Below, piece after piece: positions 17,290 through 26,523 of a DNA stretch of 64,000 nucleotides. The stretch is from Aquibacillus kalidii (GTDB lineage Bacteria; Bacillota; Bacilli; Bacillales; Amphibacillaceae), in NCBI RefSeq assembly GCF_014280935.1, contig NZ_JACLZI010000030.1:45125-109124 (forward strand), written 5' to 3'. A program made the position numbers and the translations under genes. The first letter of the stretch is position 1; every line of letters starts with the position of its first letter. The notes under the pieces were generated by a model that ran no database searches, was not told the DNA's origin, and saw only the letters and a program-made list of their open reading frames with translations.

Positions 17290-18702
17290 TTACGAAACAG
17301 TTAGTGCTGTGTATTTCTTCATTTCAAACGACTGTTTCACTATTTCTCTAGCCTGATCAATTCCCTCTAGCTCACCTAGCGAAATAAGTTGGCAAACTAT
17401 ATTCCCTATTGCCGTTGCCTCTACGGGTCCTGCAAGCACCTCTTTATTGGTCGTATCTGCTATTAACTGATTTAACATTTCATTTTGACAACCACCACCA
17501 ATTACATTAATGGTCGGGAACTCTTTTTCATAGATTTCTTCAATTTCTCTAATGGCTCGTTGGTAACTATCTGCTAAACTATCAAATACACACTTTGCTA
17601 CCTCGCCAGGAGTGGATGGGATTGCTTGGTCTGTCTCTTGGCAGTATTTTTGAATTTCCAAAATCATGTTTTCAGGCTTAAGGAAGCGGTCATCATCAAC
17701 ATTAACTTTGGATCGAAAAGTAGACGATTCACTTGCTAGCTCTACTAATTTCGAAAAGTCATACTGATTATCGTAAGTTCGCTTTACCTCTTGAATCATC
17801 CATAATCCCATAATGTTCTTCAAAAATCGAAAACGGTAGTCCAAGCCACCTTCGTTTGTAAAATTGTAATCTAAAGCTTTTGTCACACAAATGGGGAATC
17901 TGTTTTCGACACCGATCAGCGACCATGTACCAGAGCTAATATATATGGTATCGTTTACTTCTGGAACCGCAACAACTGCAGCGCCTGTGTCATGTGTTGC
18001 CGGAAGTAACACCTTCATATTAAAGCCAAATTCCTTCACTAATTCCTTTCTTAGTGGCCCCACTTCAGATGTTGGTGTCATAATTTCCTGGAACATTTCA
18101 CTGTTTAACCCTAATTGCTCAATTAATTGCTTATCCCATTTTTTAGTAAAGGCGTTGATTAGTTGAGTTGATGTTGCATTTGTGTATTCGTTTTCTTTTT
18201 TTCCTGTAAGAAGAAAATTTAAGTAATCAGGAATCATTAAGAATGTTCTTGCTTTTTTCAATATTTCGGGATGATGAAGTTTTAAATAATACAGTTGATA
18301 AATCGTATTAAATTTTTGAAACTGAATGCCCGTTTCTAAATAAAGCCGCTCTTTACTAATGGTTTTAAATACCTCTTCCATCATGCCCTCTGTTCTAGAG
18401 TCACGATAGGCAACCGCATCCGTTAGCAATTGATCCTTTTCATCTAATAAAACAAAATCAACTGCCCATGTATCAATCCCGATACTTGTTGGATTTAACT
18501 GTTTTTCTTTACAAACATGTATCCCTTTTTTTATCTCCTGAAAAAGTCTATCTATATCCCAACAAAAGTGTCCATTTTTCTCTATAACGTTATTTGCAAA
18601 TCGGTGAACTTCCTGAAGCTCTAGCTTCCCTTTGATAAGATACCCAGCGATTAATCTACCACTCGATGCGCCAATATCCACAGCTAAGCTACACTTAGTC
18701 AT
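17290..18702 (-). CDS. rhaB: L-rhamnulokinase
   Basis: A 470-residue FGGY-family kinase phosphorylating L-rhamnulose to L-rhamnulose-1-phosphate. DIGASSGR near residue 9 is the phosphate-1 loop, SIGIDTWAVDFVLLD and PATHDTGAAVVAVP are substrate- and ATP-domain motifs, and NVIGGGCQNEMLNQ is the adenosine motif. The start at MTKCSLAVD follows GGGGATGG; the frame is open for 58 more codons upstream, but that stretch overlaps the end of the regulator gene and does not look like kinase sequence. Normal family length. Confidence 0.95.
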   Translation of the reverse strand: MTKCSLAVDIGASSGRLIAGYLIKGKLELQEVHRFANNVIEKNGHFCWDIDRLFQEIKKGIHVCKEKQLNPTSIGIDTWAVDFVLLDEKDQLLTDAVAYRDSRTEGMMEEVFKTISKERLYLETGIQFQKFNTIYQLYYLKLHHPEILKKARTFLMIPDYLNFLLTGKKENEYTNATSTQLINAFTKKWDKQLIEQLGLNSEMFQEIMTPTSEVGPLRKELVKEFGFNMKVLLPATHDTGAAVVAVPEVNDTIYISSGTWSLIGVENRFPICVTKALDYNFTNEGGLDYRFRFLKNIMGLWMIQEVKRTYDNQYDFSKLVELASESSTFRSKVNVDDDRFLKPENMILEIQKYCQETDQAIPSTPGEVAKCVFDSLADSYQRAIREIEEIYEKEFPTINVIGGGCQNEMLNQLIADTTNKEVLAGPVEATAIGNIVCQLISLGELEGIDQAREIVKQSFEMKKYTALTVS

Positions 18703-18718
18703 TATTCCATCCCCTTTT

Positions 18719-18732
18719 TGAAAGCGTTTTAA
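18719..18732. promoter_or_regulatory. Candidate catabolite-responsive element (cre) before rhaB
   Basis: TGAAAGCGTTTTAA matches the CcpA cre consensus TGWAANCGNTNWCA at all but one position. It lies 5 nt upstream of the rhaB ribosome site, a place where bound CcpA could block transcription. A match of this quality can occur by chance; repression by preferred sugars is inference. Confidence 0.5.
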
Positions 18733-18850
18733 CTTATTTTCATCATAAAGGATTAATACCCAATCATTAATAACTTCATTTACCTTTTTTATGTCCTTAT
18801 TTGCATCCATTGGTTTAAACCACAAAAAAAACAGAGGATCATCCCCTGCT

Positions 18851-19846
18851 TTACTCTTCTTTATTAGTAATCTCATTACTTTTCTTCCTGTATTCTTTTG
18901 GTGTTAACCCATATTTATTTTTAAATATTCGATAAAAGTAACTCATATTGTCATAACCCACTTCTTCAATCACAGAAGAAATGGGTACGTCCATATTCTC
19001 TAATAACGTTTTTGCTACACTCAATCGCTTTTCCTGTAACAATTCCTTAAATGTTTTATTCGTTACTTTCTTTATGTTTTTACTTAATCCGTAATGTGAT
19101 TGCTTAAGTGATTCGGCAAGTTCATATAAAGATGCCTCTTTATAATTCTCTTCAATATATTTTAAAGACTCCATAATAACTCGTTGCTGTTGCTGTCGTT
19201 CATTTTGTTTTGCTAGTTTATCAGAGTTTTTTATAAGTTCAATAAACAATAAGCCCATATAAAGCTTTACCGTTGATTCAGAAAGGATAGACGGTTCCAT
19301 CATCTCCAATATAATTTTTCTGACTAGTTCTTGAATAGATTCAACCTCTGATACTGCATAATATAAAAACTGACCATTATTCGTGTAGTTAAATAAGCTA
19401 CTAATTAAAAAATCATTAATGTTTGTATCCATACTATCCGCAGCTAAATAAGTGAAAATATATTCAAAAAAACGTGGTTGGATAATAAAGTTTAACACGA
19501 TGTCCTCTTGACTACACGCTTTGATCTCATGCTCGATATGCTGGTTTAGTAGCAATAACTCCCCTTTTTTTAGAACAATCTGTTCATTACCCACTTTTTG
19601 CTCCAACACACCATTATAAACAAAGTTAATCTCGATATAGTCATGCTTATGTTTCGGAAAATCTACGAATCTAGTGTGCTTTCGCACCATAATCATTTTT
19701 TCTTTCCCTAAGAATTTTTCACTTTCTATGATAAAGTCAGCCTGATCAGTATAAAGGTCTTTCTTCACTTGATTCTTTTGTTTCAAAATCATCTTTTCCT
19801 CATCAGTTTCTTCATATAATTGACTAAGAATATTAAGTGAAGACAA
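18851..19846 (-). CDS. AraC-family transcriptional activator (rhamnose locus)
   Basis: A 331-residue regulator. Residues about 50-120 form a cupin-like sensor (FPKHKHDYIEINFVYNG, LLLLNQHIEHEI). Residues 225-325 hold the AraC double helix-turn-helix, ending in the signature DNMSYFYRIFKNKYGLTPKEYR. It uses a TTG start after GGGAGGAAATAG. It lies directly upstream of rhaBA, like RhaS/RhaR in E. coli, so it probably activates rhamnose genes. The locus thus has two regulator types (AraC and DeoR). Confidence 0.9.
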   Translation of the reverse strand: MSSLNILSQLYEETDEEKMILKQKNQVKKDLYTDQADFIIESEKFLGKEKMIMVRKHTRFVDFPKHKHDYIEINFVYNGVLEQKVGNEQIVLKKGELLLLNQHIEHEIKACSQEDIVLNFIIQPRFFEYIFTYLAADSMDTNINDFLISSLFNYTNNGQFLYYAVSEVESIQELVRKIILEMMEPSILSESTVKLYMGLLFIELIKNSDKLAKQNERQQQQRVIMESLKYIEENYKEASLYELAESLKQSHYGLSKNIKKVTNKTFKELLQEKRLSVAKTLLENMDVPISSVIEEVGYDNMSYFYRIFKNKYGLTPKEYRKKSNEITNKEE

Positions 19847-19941
19847 AGCTATTTCCTCCCTTGAAAGATCAAGATACTAATATTTTCCCCTTATGATGAC
19901 TCTTTCTTGTTAAGTATGATTATACTATAATTTTCATAATT

Positions 19942-19981
19942 AAAAAAAGGAACCCTTAACCATAACAGGAAGGGCTCCCTT
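19942..19981 (-). terminator. Terminator of the DUF2798 gene
   Basis: On the minus strand AAGGGAGCCCTT, a 12-nt loop, AAGGGTTCCTT, then further T: about 9-10 pairs and a U tract of seven. Confidence 0.75.
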
Positions 19982-20033
19982 GACTTTATAAACTTATAAT
20001 TTGAAATTAGTAGTAAAAGTAACCTACTTATAC

Positions 20034-20528
20034 TTATTCCGTAGCATAAAGAGGTTGTTTCTCTTTCTCTTTAATAAATTTCACAAAAATAAACCTTACT
20101 AACGGTCCCATAATTAACAGTTGAAGTGGAAATGCAACAATAAAGTTTTTCAGGTAAATCATGAAATAAGTACTCCATATTCCTTGATCTCCTAGTCCCT
20201 CTGAAAGCATTAGTGTTACAAGTCCAAAAATGGACATAAAAAACACCATTCCTAAGATCATAAAACCGGACATTGATAAAACAAATAATAACTTGTTTGA
20301 CTTATCAAAGGGTAACTTACCTGTAATTTTTCGCGCAACTGGACCTACACAGAATATATCTAAAAGTAACGCTATACAAAACCCGATAAATACTTCTAAT
20401 ACAATATGGGGTACCGATAACTGGTCAATTTGTCCATTTATAACAAGATTATAAATGGACATAACTAATACCATTCCCACACACATAATTATTCCAAAAA
20501 TTAAACTCTCTCTTTTTGTTGTTGGCAT
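20034..20528 (-). CDS. DUF2798 membrane protein (two repeats)
   Basis: A 164-residue protein with four predicted membrane helices arranged as two repeats. Each repeat pairs a GFxxxxGMVxxMSxxN-like helix with one ending in GPxxR: FCVGPVARKITGK near residue 65 and LLIMGPLVRFIFVKFIK near residue 145. The GPxxR endings are the DUF2798 hallmark; function unknown. GAGAGGAG ribosome site. It stands alone with its own terminator. Confidence 0.8.
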   Translation of the reverse strand: MPTTKRESLIFGIIMCVGMVLVMSIYNLVINGQIDQLSVPHIVLEVFIGFCIALLLDIFCVGPVARKITGKLPFDKSNKLLFVLSMSGFMILGMVFFMSIFGLVTLMLSEGLGDQGIWSTYFMIYLKNFIVAFPLQLLIMGPLVRFIFVKFIKEKEKQPLYATE

Positions 20529-20700
20529 GTTTTTCCATCTCCTCTCATGTAGGTAGTTAGTATAGCAAATATAAATGTTTCGTATAAGTGAACATTCTGT
20601 GAACGTTTTGTGGATGTGGTTTGGTTATTTTCATAAACTTTATAAATAGACCCCACCAGTAAACTTTTTACTAACCTGGTACTACCTCCAAACATGTATA

Positions 20701-20732
20701 CCAAAAAGGAACCCTAAACAATAGGGTTCCTT
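20701..20732 (-). terminator. Terminator of the FGGY kinase gene
   Basis: AAGGAACCCTA, a 5-nt loop, TAGGGTTCCTT (11-bp perfect stem). Read on the minus strand it is followed by a T tract, about 70 nt past the kinase stop codon. Confidence 0.88.
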
Positions 20733-20799
20733 CATTTTTAGAATGGTACATTAATATGTTTTAACCTTAATCATCTCATAGACCTACGTAAGCTTAGTC

Positions 20800-22398
20800 T
20801 TATTGAAGACTGTCTACAGCCGCTCTTTCAATGGCAAGCCCTTTCTTATAACGCTCCATAAACTGTTCAAATCCTTCAACATCTTTAGGATCTGGTGAAA
20901 CAGTTGTCACTTTTTGGCCTGCAAATACTTTTTCATTCAAGTATTCTTCCAGTGTTTGATTCTCTGATTTGTTAATCATGTAAGAAGCCAGTAAGGCGAT
21001 CCCCCATGCTCCACCTTCTCCTGCAGTTTCCATAACAGAAACTGGTGTATTAAAAGCAGCAGCTAAGAAATTTTGACCAACGCCCTCCGTTTTAAATATT
21101 CCACCATGACCTAACACTTCATCTAGTTTCACCTTTTCTTCTTCAACAAGAATATCCATACCTAGTTTCATAGCTCCAAATGCAGTAAATAAATGTGTGC
21201 GCATGAAATTTGCTAGGTTGAAATTACTTCCTGAAGAACGAACAAACAACGGGCGCCCTTCCTCAAAATGCGTCATATGCTCACCAGATAGATACCCATA
21301 AGACATCAAGCCCCCACCGTCAGCATCTCCCTGAAGTGCTTGTTTAAACAGAGTTTCGTACAATTTATTAGGATCTACATCCATTCCCATCGCTTTAGAG
21401 AATTCACCGAATAATCCAACCCATGCATTCAAGTCCGATGAACAATTATTAGAGTGTGCCATTGCCACTAGATTCCCTGTAGGAGTAGTAACAAGATCAA
21501 TTTCAGGATGAACCTTCGTCAAATCCTTCTCCAATACAACCATAGCAAATGCAGAAGTACCCGCAGAAACGTTACCAGTACGTTTTGCTACACTATTCGT
21601 TGCCACCATACCTGTCCCTGCATCACCTTCAGGAGGACAAAGAGGGATTCCAGCTTGTAGTTCTCCTGTCACATCTAACAGCTTTGCCCCTTCTTCCGTA
21701 AGTACACCAGCACTTTCTCCAGCCATTAAAACATTAGGTAATATATCTTCCAATTTCCATGGTAGATTCTTAGGCTCAATTAACTCATTGAATTGACTGA
21801 TCATTGTTTCGTTATATTCTTTTGTGTTTAAGTCAATTGGAAATACTCCAGACGCTTCACCAACACCTAGAACCTTTTCTCCGGTTAGCTTCCAATGTAC
21901 ATAACCAGCTAGAGTTGTCTGGAAGCTTATATTAGCAATGTGTTCTTCTTTGTTCAAGATTGCTTGATACAGATGTGCGATACTCCATCTTTGAGGTATA
22001 TTATAATTAAATAGCTTCGTTAATTCAGTCGAAGCTTGCTCTGTAATGTTATTACGCCACGTACGGAACGGTACTAACAATTCTCCCTCTTTATCGAAAG
22101 CCATATAGCCGTGCATCATTGCACTGAACCCGATCGCCCCTACGGTATTTAGTGTAATTCCATATTGTTGTTTTACATCAGTAGCCATCTTTTGATAACT
22201 ATCTTGTAAACCCTTCCAAATCTCTTCAACACTGTAAGTCCAAACATTGTTTGTATAACTATTTTCCCAATCATGGCTCCCAGATGCAATTGGTGTGTTG
22301 TCCTCACCTATAAGAACTGCTTTGATTCGAGTTGAACCAAATTCTATACCAAGCACTGTTTTGCCATTTTGAATTGAACTTTTGACATCAAGACTCAT
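20800..22398 (-). CDS. FGGY-family carbohydrate kinase (pentulokinase-like)
   Basis: A 532-residue sugar kinase. [15 protein letters not shown] near residue 17 is the first phosphate-binding loop, [16 protein letters not shown] and PFRTWRNN belong to the sugar-binding domain, [20 protein letters not shown] is the second ATP motif, and [16 protein letters not shown] the adenosine motif. It is longer than rhamnulokinase and nearer to the xylulokinase/ribulokinase branch; the exact sugar is open. It stands between the rhamnose and glucuronate blocks with its own candidate operator and terminator. Ribosome site GGGGGAG. Confidence 0.85.
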   Translation of the reverse strand: MSLDVKSSIQNGKTVLGIEFGSTRIKAVLIGEDNTPIASGSHDWENSYTNNVWTYSVEEIWKGLQDSYQKMATDVKQQYGITLNTVGAIGFSAMMHGYMAFDKEGELLVPFRTWRNNITEQASTELTKLFNYNIPQRWSIAHLYQAILNKEEHIANISFQTTLAGYVHWKLTGEKVLGVGEASGVFPIDLNTKEYNETMISQFNELIEPKNLPWKLEDILPNVLMAGESAGVLTEEGAKLLDVTGELQAGIPLCPPEGDAGTGMVATNSVAKRTGNVSAGTSAFAMVVLEKDLTKVHPEIDLVTTPTGNLVAMAHSNNCSSDLNAWVGLFGEFSKAMGMDVDPNKLYETLFKQALQGDADGGGLMSYGYLSGEHMTHFEEGRPLFVRSSGSNFNLANFMRTHLFTAFGAMKLGMDILVEEEKVKLDEVLGHGGIFKTEGVGQNFLAAAFNTPVSVMETAGEGGAWGIALLASYMINKSENQTLEEYLNEKVFAGQKVTTVSPDPKDVEGFEQFMERYKKGLAIERAAVDSLQ

Positions 22399-22430
22399 AG
22401 TAACTCCCCCAATAATGGTTTATAGATCTA

Positions 22431-22449
22431 TTGTAAAAGATCTTTACAA
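22431..22449. promoter_or_regulatory. TTGTAAA-TTTACAA operator-like repeat
   Basis: TTGTAAA-5 nt-TTTACAA, perfect 7-bp arms, 33-51 nt upstream of the FGGY kinase start and so inside its promoter region. Likely the site of a dedicated repressor; which one is unknown. Confidence 0.5.
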
Positions 22450-22593
22450 GGAATTCAATCTTAAATGTACGTACAACTAAATATTTTCACATTATCAACC
22501 AGGATCTTAAACGGACATTTAGATACTTATTATTACTAATTAGAATTAAAGAATATTGCTAAATGCATTCACTCAACCACTTATGTTAAACTT

Positions 22594-23232
22594 TTATACT
22601 CTTACCAGTTTTATCCTTTCTATGAATTCACTCGCTTTATACTCAATCTGTCTCAAATAATCATCATCTATATCTGACGTACTACTAACCAATGTACTCC
22701 CAACCCCAACTGCAACAGCACCTGCTTGAATATAGTCACCTGCATTTTCAATATCAACACCACCAGTGGGCATTAATGGAATTTGTGGTAATGGTCCATG
22801 TAAATCTTTAAAGTATTTAGGTCCGACTAAACTCGCAGGAAAAACTTTTATAATATCTGAACCATGTTCAAACGCCGTTAATATCTCAGTAGGTGTTAGT
22901 GCACCTGCTACACACATTACTCCATACCGTTTAGAAATTTTAATTGTTTCTATATTAATTGTAGGTGAAAATACAAATTTCGCTCCATTCATAATAGCAA
23001 CTCTTGCAGTCTCTGAATCTAAGACCGTCCCTGCACCTATCACTGCTTTATTCCCCAATTTTTGGGAAGCTATGTTGATCGCTTCTAGTGCCCCTGGAGA
23101 TTCCAAAGTAATTTCTATTGCCTTGATACCACCGTTAACTAGCGCTTCAGCAATTGGTAAAATATTGTCAACAGATGCTTTCCGTATCACTGCAACTACT
23201 CCAGTCCCCTTTATAATCTCAAGTGTACTCAT
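22594..23232 (-). CDS. eda: 2-keto-3-deoxy-6-phosphogluconate aldolase
   Basis: A 212-residue class I aldolase splitting KDPG into pyruvate and glyceraldehyde-3-phosphate. Seen: VIRKASVDNILPIAEALVNG, the IEITLESPGA strand with the catalytic Glu, IGAGTVLD, the Schiff-base lysine in DIIKVFPASLVGP, and MPTGGVDIENA for phosphate binding. The ATG at MSTLEIIKG follows GGGGGATAACA; an in-frame upstream start is unlikely. Last gene of the uxuA-SDR-kdgK-eda run, 33 nt after kdgK. Confidence 0.95.
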   Translation of the reverse strand: MSTLEIIKGTGVVAVIRKASVDNILPIAEALVNGGIKAIEITLESPGALEAINIASQKLGNKAVIGAGTVLDSETARVAIMNGAKFVFSPTINIETIKISKRYGVMCVAGALTPTEILTAFEHGSDIIKVFPASLVGPKYFKDLHGPLPQIPLMPTGGVDIENAGDYIQAGAVAVGVGSTLVSSTSDIDDDYLRQIEYKASEFIERIKLVRV

Positions 23233-23265
23233 TGTTATCCCCCAACCCTCCATAGTCTATAAAAA

Positions 23266-24219
23266 CTACCGGCTAACATCTTCAGCATTTTCCCGATTCA
23301 TAAAACTATATAATTCCTCTTCTGATGGTAGCCCCTCATAATCTCCTTGAATTTGTGTTACCATCGCACCGACAGCATTTCCCCGTCTAACCGCTTCCTC
23401 CATCGACATCTCATTTAATAGCCCAGATATAACGCCTACTGCAAAACCATCTCCTGCACCGACTGGATCAATCACCTCTTCAACAGGAAAACCCGCCACT
23501 TGTTTCGTTTGTTGACCATCAAAATAATGAGCACCCCTGGCACCAATTTTTATAACGACCTTTTTTGGTCCAAGCGCTAAAAATAAATTACCTAATTTTA
23601 CTGGGTCAGATTCTCCGAACATAAAATTACCTTCGTTTACTCCCGGTAATACGATGTCGGAAAGCGTTGCTAATTCGGTTAGAACTTGACGGGCTTTTTG
23701 TTCTGACCACAGTTTTTTGCGCAAATTAGGGTCAAAAACTACCTGTACCCCACTAGCTTTAGCAATAGAAATTGCATACTTAACCGTTTCATAACAAGTT
23801 TCACTTAATGCAGGTGTAATGCCAGTAATATGTAAAAACTTTGCCTGGCTAATTAGTGTTTCATCTATATCATTTTGTGAGAGCTTGCTGGCAGCTGAAT
23901 CCTTGCGGTAATAATTAACTCTGACATCACGATAACTTCTAACTTCTTTAAAATAGAGCCCAGTCGACGCATTCGAATCAACCTTTACATTGCTTACATC
24001 TACCCCTTCTCCACGAATAGAAGTAATCAACGCCTTGCCGAATTCGTCATCGCCGACTTTGCTAATTAAACTCACCTTATGCCCAAGCCTGGCTAATCCA
24101 ATGGCAACATTCGATTCTGCTCCTCCAAAGTTTCTGGAAAATGTTCCTGCATATCGCATTAATGGAGACGATATAGGTGTAAACAAGACCATCGGTTCTC
24201 CAATTGTAACAACATCCAT
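23266..24219 (-). CDS. kdgK: 2-keto-3-deoxygluconate kinase (PfkB family)
   Basis: A 317-residue ribokinase-fold sugar kinase. The N-terminal block MDVVTIGEPMVLF and NFGGAESNVAIGLARLG bind the sugar; the signature DPVGAGDGFAVGV near residue 245 carries the catalytic aspartate and anion hole. Position between the mannonate oxidoreductase and KDPG aldolase genes identifies KDG as the substrate. An upstream in-frame start would overlap the preceding gene; the chosen ATG follows AAAGGGTGG with a 29-nt gap to that gene. Confidence 0.92.
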   Translation of the reverse strand: MDVVTIGEPMVLFTPISSPLMRYAGTFSRNFGGAESNVAIGLARLGHKVSLISKVGDDEFGKALITSIRGEGVDVSNVKVDSNASTGLYFKEVRSYRDVRVNYYRKDSAASKLSQNDIDETLISQAKFLHITGITPALSETCYETVKYAISIAKASGVQVVFDPNLRKKLWSEQKARQVLTELATLSDIVLPGVNEGNFMFGESDPVKLGNLFLALGPKKVVIKIGARGAHYFDGQQTKQVAGFPVEEVIDPVGAGDGFAVGVISGLLNEMSMEEAVRRGNAVGAMVTQIQGDYEGLPSEEELYSFMNRENAEDVSR

Positions 24220-24248
24220 ATTTTCACCACCCTTTGTCAGCATTGCTC

Positions 24249-25094
24249 TTACACACCTGAATAAGCCATAAATCCACCATCCACTGGGATACACACACCA
24301 CTAACAAAGCCACTTGCCTCATCATCTACAAGCCATAATAATGTCCCTAACAAGTCATCCGGTTTCCCTAGTCGCTTCATAGGCGTTTGCGATATAATTT
24401 TCTCCATTCTAGGCTTAGGAGTACCATCCTCCTCCATGAGTAGGGAACGATTTTGCTCCGTTAAGAAGAAACCAGGGGCAATGGCATTAACTCGAATATC
24501 AGCATCAGCCATATGGACTGCAAGCCATTGTGTAAAATTGTTAATGGCAGCTTTTGCTGCACTGTAAGCAGGAACTTTTGTCATTGGACTAGGGGCACTC
24601 ATAGAAGAAATGTTGATGACGGAACCGCTATTTCCAATCATCCTTCGTGTAAAGATTTGAGTTGGAATAAGCGTACCAATAAAGTTTAAATCCAATACAG
24701 ATTTAAACCCTTCAGTAGTTAAATCAAAAAAGGAGTTCACTCCATCTTGATCAATGTCATCTAAACTAAAAGTTTCATTTGTCGTGCTACCCTTTGGATG
24801 ATTTCCTCCTGCACCATTAACAAGCACGTCACAAGGTCCATATGTCTCATGAACAACCCTTTCTGCTTCTTGTACACTTGCTTCATTAAGGACATCACAC
24901 TTTATCGCTAAAGCTTCTCCTCCATTAGCTTTTATGTTCTCAGCAACTGCAACTGCTTTTTTATATGTTCGATTTAAAATAGCTACCTTAACCCCGTGCC
25001 GAGCCAACTCAATAGCCATTGCGCCGCATAAAATACCGCCACCACCGGTAACTACTGCGACCTTTCCGTTCAAATTAGGATTTACTGTAAGCAT
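24249..25094 (-). CDS. SDR-family D-mannonate oxidoreductase (YjmF-like)
   Basis: A 281-residue short-chain dehydrogenase: NAD motif [17 protein letters not shown] near residue 16, the NGAG block ([13 protein letters not shown]), catalytic serine in [10 protein letters not shown], and YSAAK with the catalytic Tyr and Lys. SDR enzymes of this type replace classical UxuB in several Firmicutes and interconvert D-fructuronate and D-mannonate. Placement directly after uxuA and before kdgK supports that role. The TGGGGI.CG variant of the NAD loop is typical of the subgroup. Confidence 0.88.
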   Translation of the reverse strand: MLTVNPNLNGKVAVVTGGGGILCGAMAIELARHGVKVAILNRTYKKAVAVAENIKANGGEALAIKCDVLNEASVQEAERVVHETYGPCDVLVNGAGGNHPKGSTTNETFSLDDIDQDGVNSFFDLTTEGFKSVLDLNFIGTLIPTQIFTRRMIGNSGSVINISSMSAPSPMTKVPAYSAAKAAINNFTQWLAVHMADADIRVNAIAPGFFLTEQNRSLLMEEDGTPKPRMEKIISQTPMKRLGKPDDLLGTLLWLVDDEASGFVSGVCIPVDGGFMAYSGV

Positions 25095-25163
25095 TTTTCA
25101 TTCTCCTTCCTGATTAAAAAGATACAAGGATGAACTCGCCATATATCATTGATAAATTGACAG

Positions 25164-26225
25164 TTACTTTTCTCTCTGTAACGTGTCCCAAATACCCCAA
25201 AGGTACATAATGCCAAGTGCTCTGTCATACAACCCATAACCAGGACGGCATGATTCATCCCATATATGTCTGCCGTGATCTGGACGCGCATAACCATCAA
25301 ACTCACTTTCATGGTAAGCCCTTACAATTTCATATATATTTATCGATCCATCAGTAGTCCTGTGGGATGTTTCAATAAAATCCCCATTTTCAAAGCGACG
25401 GACATTTCTAATGTGCGCAAATGGAATCCGATCAGCAAATTCTCTAATCATCCCTGGAATGTCATTAGCAGCATTAGCACCTAAAGAACCACTGCAAAGG
25501 GTGATGCCGTTAAACGGGCTATCTACCAATTGCAAAAATCTATAAATATTATCTCTTGACGTAATAATTCTCGGTAAACCAAATATTGGCCATGGTGGAT
25601 CATCCGGATGAATAGCCATCTTAATATTATTTTCTTCTGCAACCGGGATGATTTCCTCTAGAAAGTAGCGTAGGTTCTCCCATAAATCCTCAGTCGTTAC
25701 CTCATTATATAAAGTAAATAACTGCTTTAACTCTTTTAATCGTTCAGGTTCCCACCCTGGCATTGTATAGCCATTATTATTCGCAACCTTTTCTACCAAT
25801 TCGAGTGGATCCATGTTCTCTACTTTTGCTTTTTCATAGAATAAAGCTGTCGAACCATCTTCTAATAGTTGATATAAGTTTGTTCTCGTCCAGTCGAACA
25901 CAGGCATAAAATTGTAACAAATAACTTTAACCCCTACCTGTGCAAGGTTCTTAATCGTACTTTTATAATTTTCGATATATTGATCTCTGGTCGGTAAGCC
26001 TAGTTTGATATCTTCATGGACATTTACACTTTCTACTACATCAATATTTAGTCCATAGTCATCTGCCTGTCCTTTTAGTAGTTTAATATCTTTTAACGAC
26101 CAAACTTCACCAACAGGAATATCATGTAATGCCCAAACAATCCCCTCCACTCCAGGAATTTGTTTAATTTGCTTTAAACTTACACTATCGTTTCCATTTC
26201 CAAACCACCTAAACACCATCTTCAT
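25164..26225 (-). CDS. uxuA: D-mannonate dehydratase
   Basis: A 353-residue TIM-barrel enzyme converting D-mannonate to 2-keto-3-deoxygluconate with a divalent metal. Characteristic blocks: MVFRWFGNGNDSVSLKQI at the N-terminus, CYNFMPVFDWTRTN, MAIHPDDPPWPIFGLPRI with metal-ligand His, CSGSLGA, HIRNVRRF and YARPDHGRHIWDE near the C-terminus. The ATG follows GGAGGTACACCC; an open frame extends 44 codons upstream without a ribosome site. First gene of the KDG operon. Confidence 0.96.
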   Translation of the reverse strand: MKMVFRWFGNGNDSVSLKQIKQIPGVEGIVWALHDIPVGEVWSLKDIKLLKGQADDYGLNIDVVESVNVHEDIKLGLPTRDQYIENYKSTIKNLAQVGVKVICYNFMPVFDWTRTNLYQLLEDGSTALFYEKAKVENMDPLELVEKVANNNGYTMPGWEPERLKELKQLFTLYNEVTTEDLWENLRYFLEEIIPVAEENNIKMAIHPDDPPWPIFGLPRIITSRDNIYRFLQLVDSPFNGITLCSGSLGANAANDIPGMIREFADRIPFAHIRNVRRFENGDFIETSHRTTDGSINIYEIVRAYHESEFDGYARPDHGRHIWDESCRPGYGLYDRALGIMYLWGIWDTLQREK

Positions 26226-26523
26226 GGGTGTACCTCCAATCATTTTGAAATAGATTAAAAAGAACAGTTTTGATAGGTTGTGAGATTCCTGTTGCACACG
26301 TATTTTAAAAATAGATTCATAAAGTACGTAACTGGTATAGCATGACAACGCCGGCAAAAATAGAAATACTAATAAATATTAATGTCATAATCGTAGGAAA
26401 TATACCTTTTTAATTTGAGATAAAGTGAAAATCAATATATTAAGTGAGATCAACTGAGGTGATAATTAAACTTTCTCTATAAGCCTTCAATATAGGAAAC
26501 TAGGCGAAAGTATTATTGTTAAA

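Noticed and set aside
18703..18876. 58-codon N-terminal extension of rhaB
   Set aside because: It overlaps the regulator gene end, contains the cre-like site and the rhaB ribosome site, and is not kinase-like.
20501..20704. 67-codon frame upstream of the DUF2798 gene
   Set aside because: It overlaps the start and ribosome site of the DUF2798 gene in another frame and lacks its own ribosome site.
22766..23341. 191-codon plus-strand frame over eda and kdgK
   Set aside because: Antisense shadow spanning two well-supported genes.
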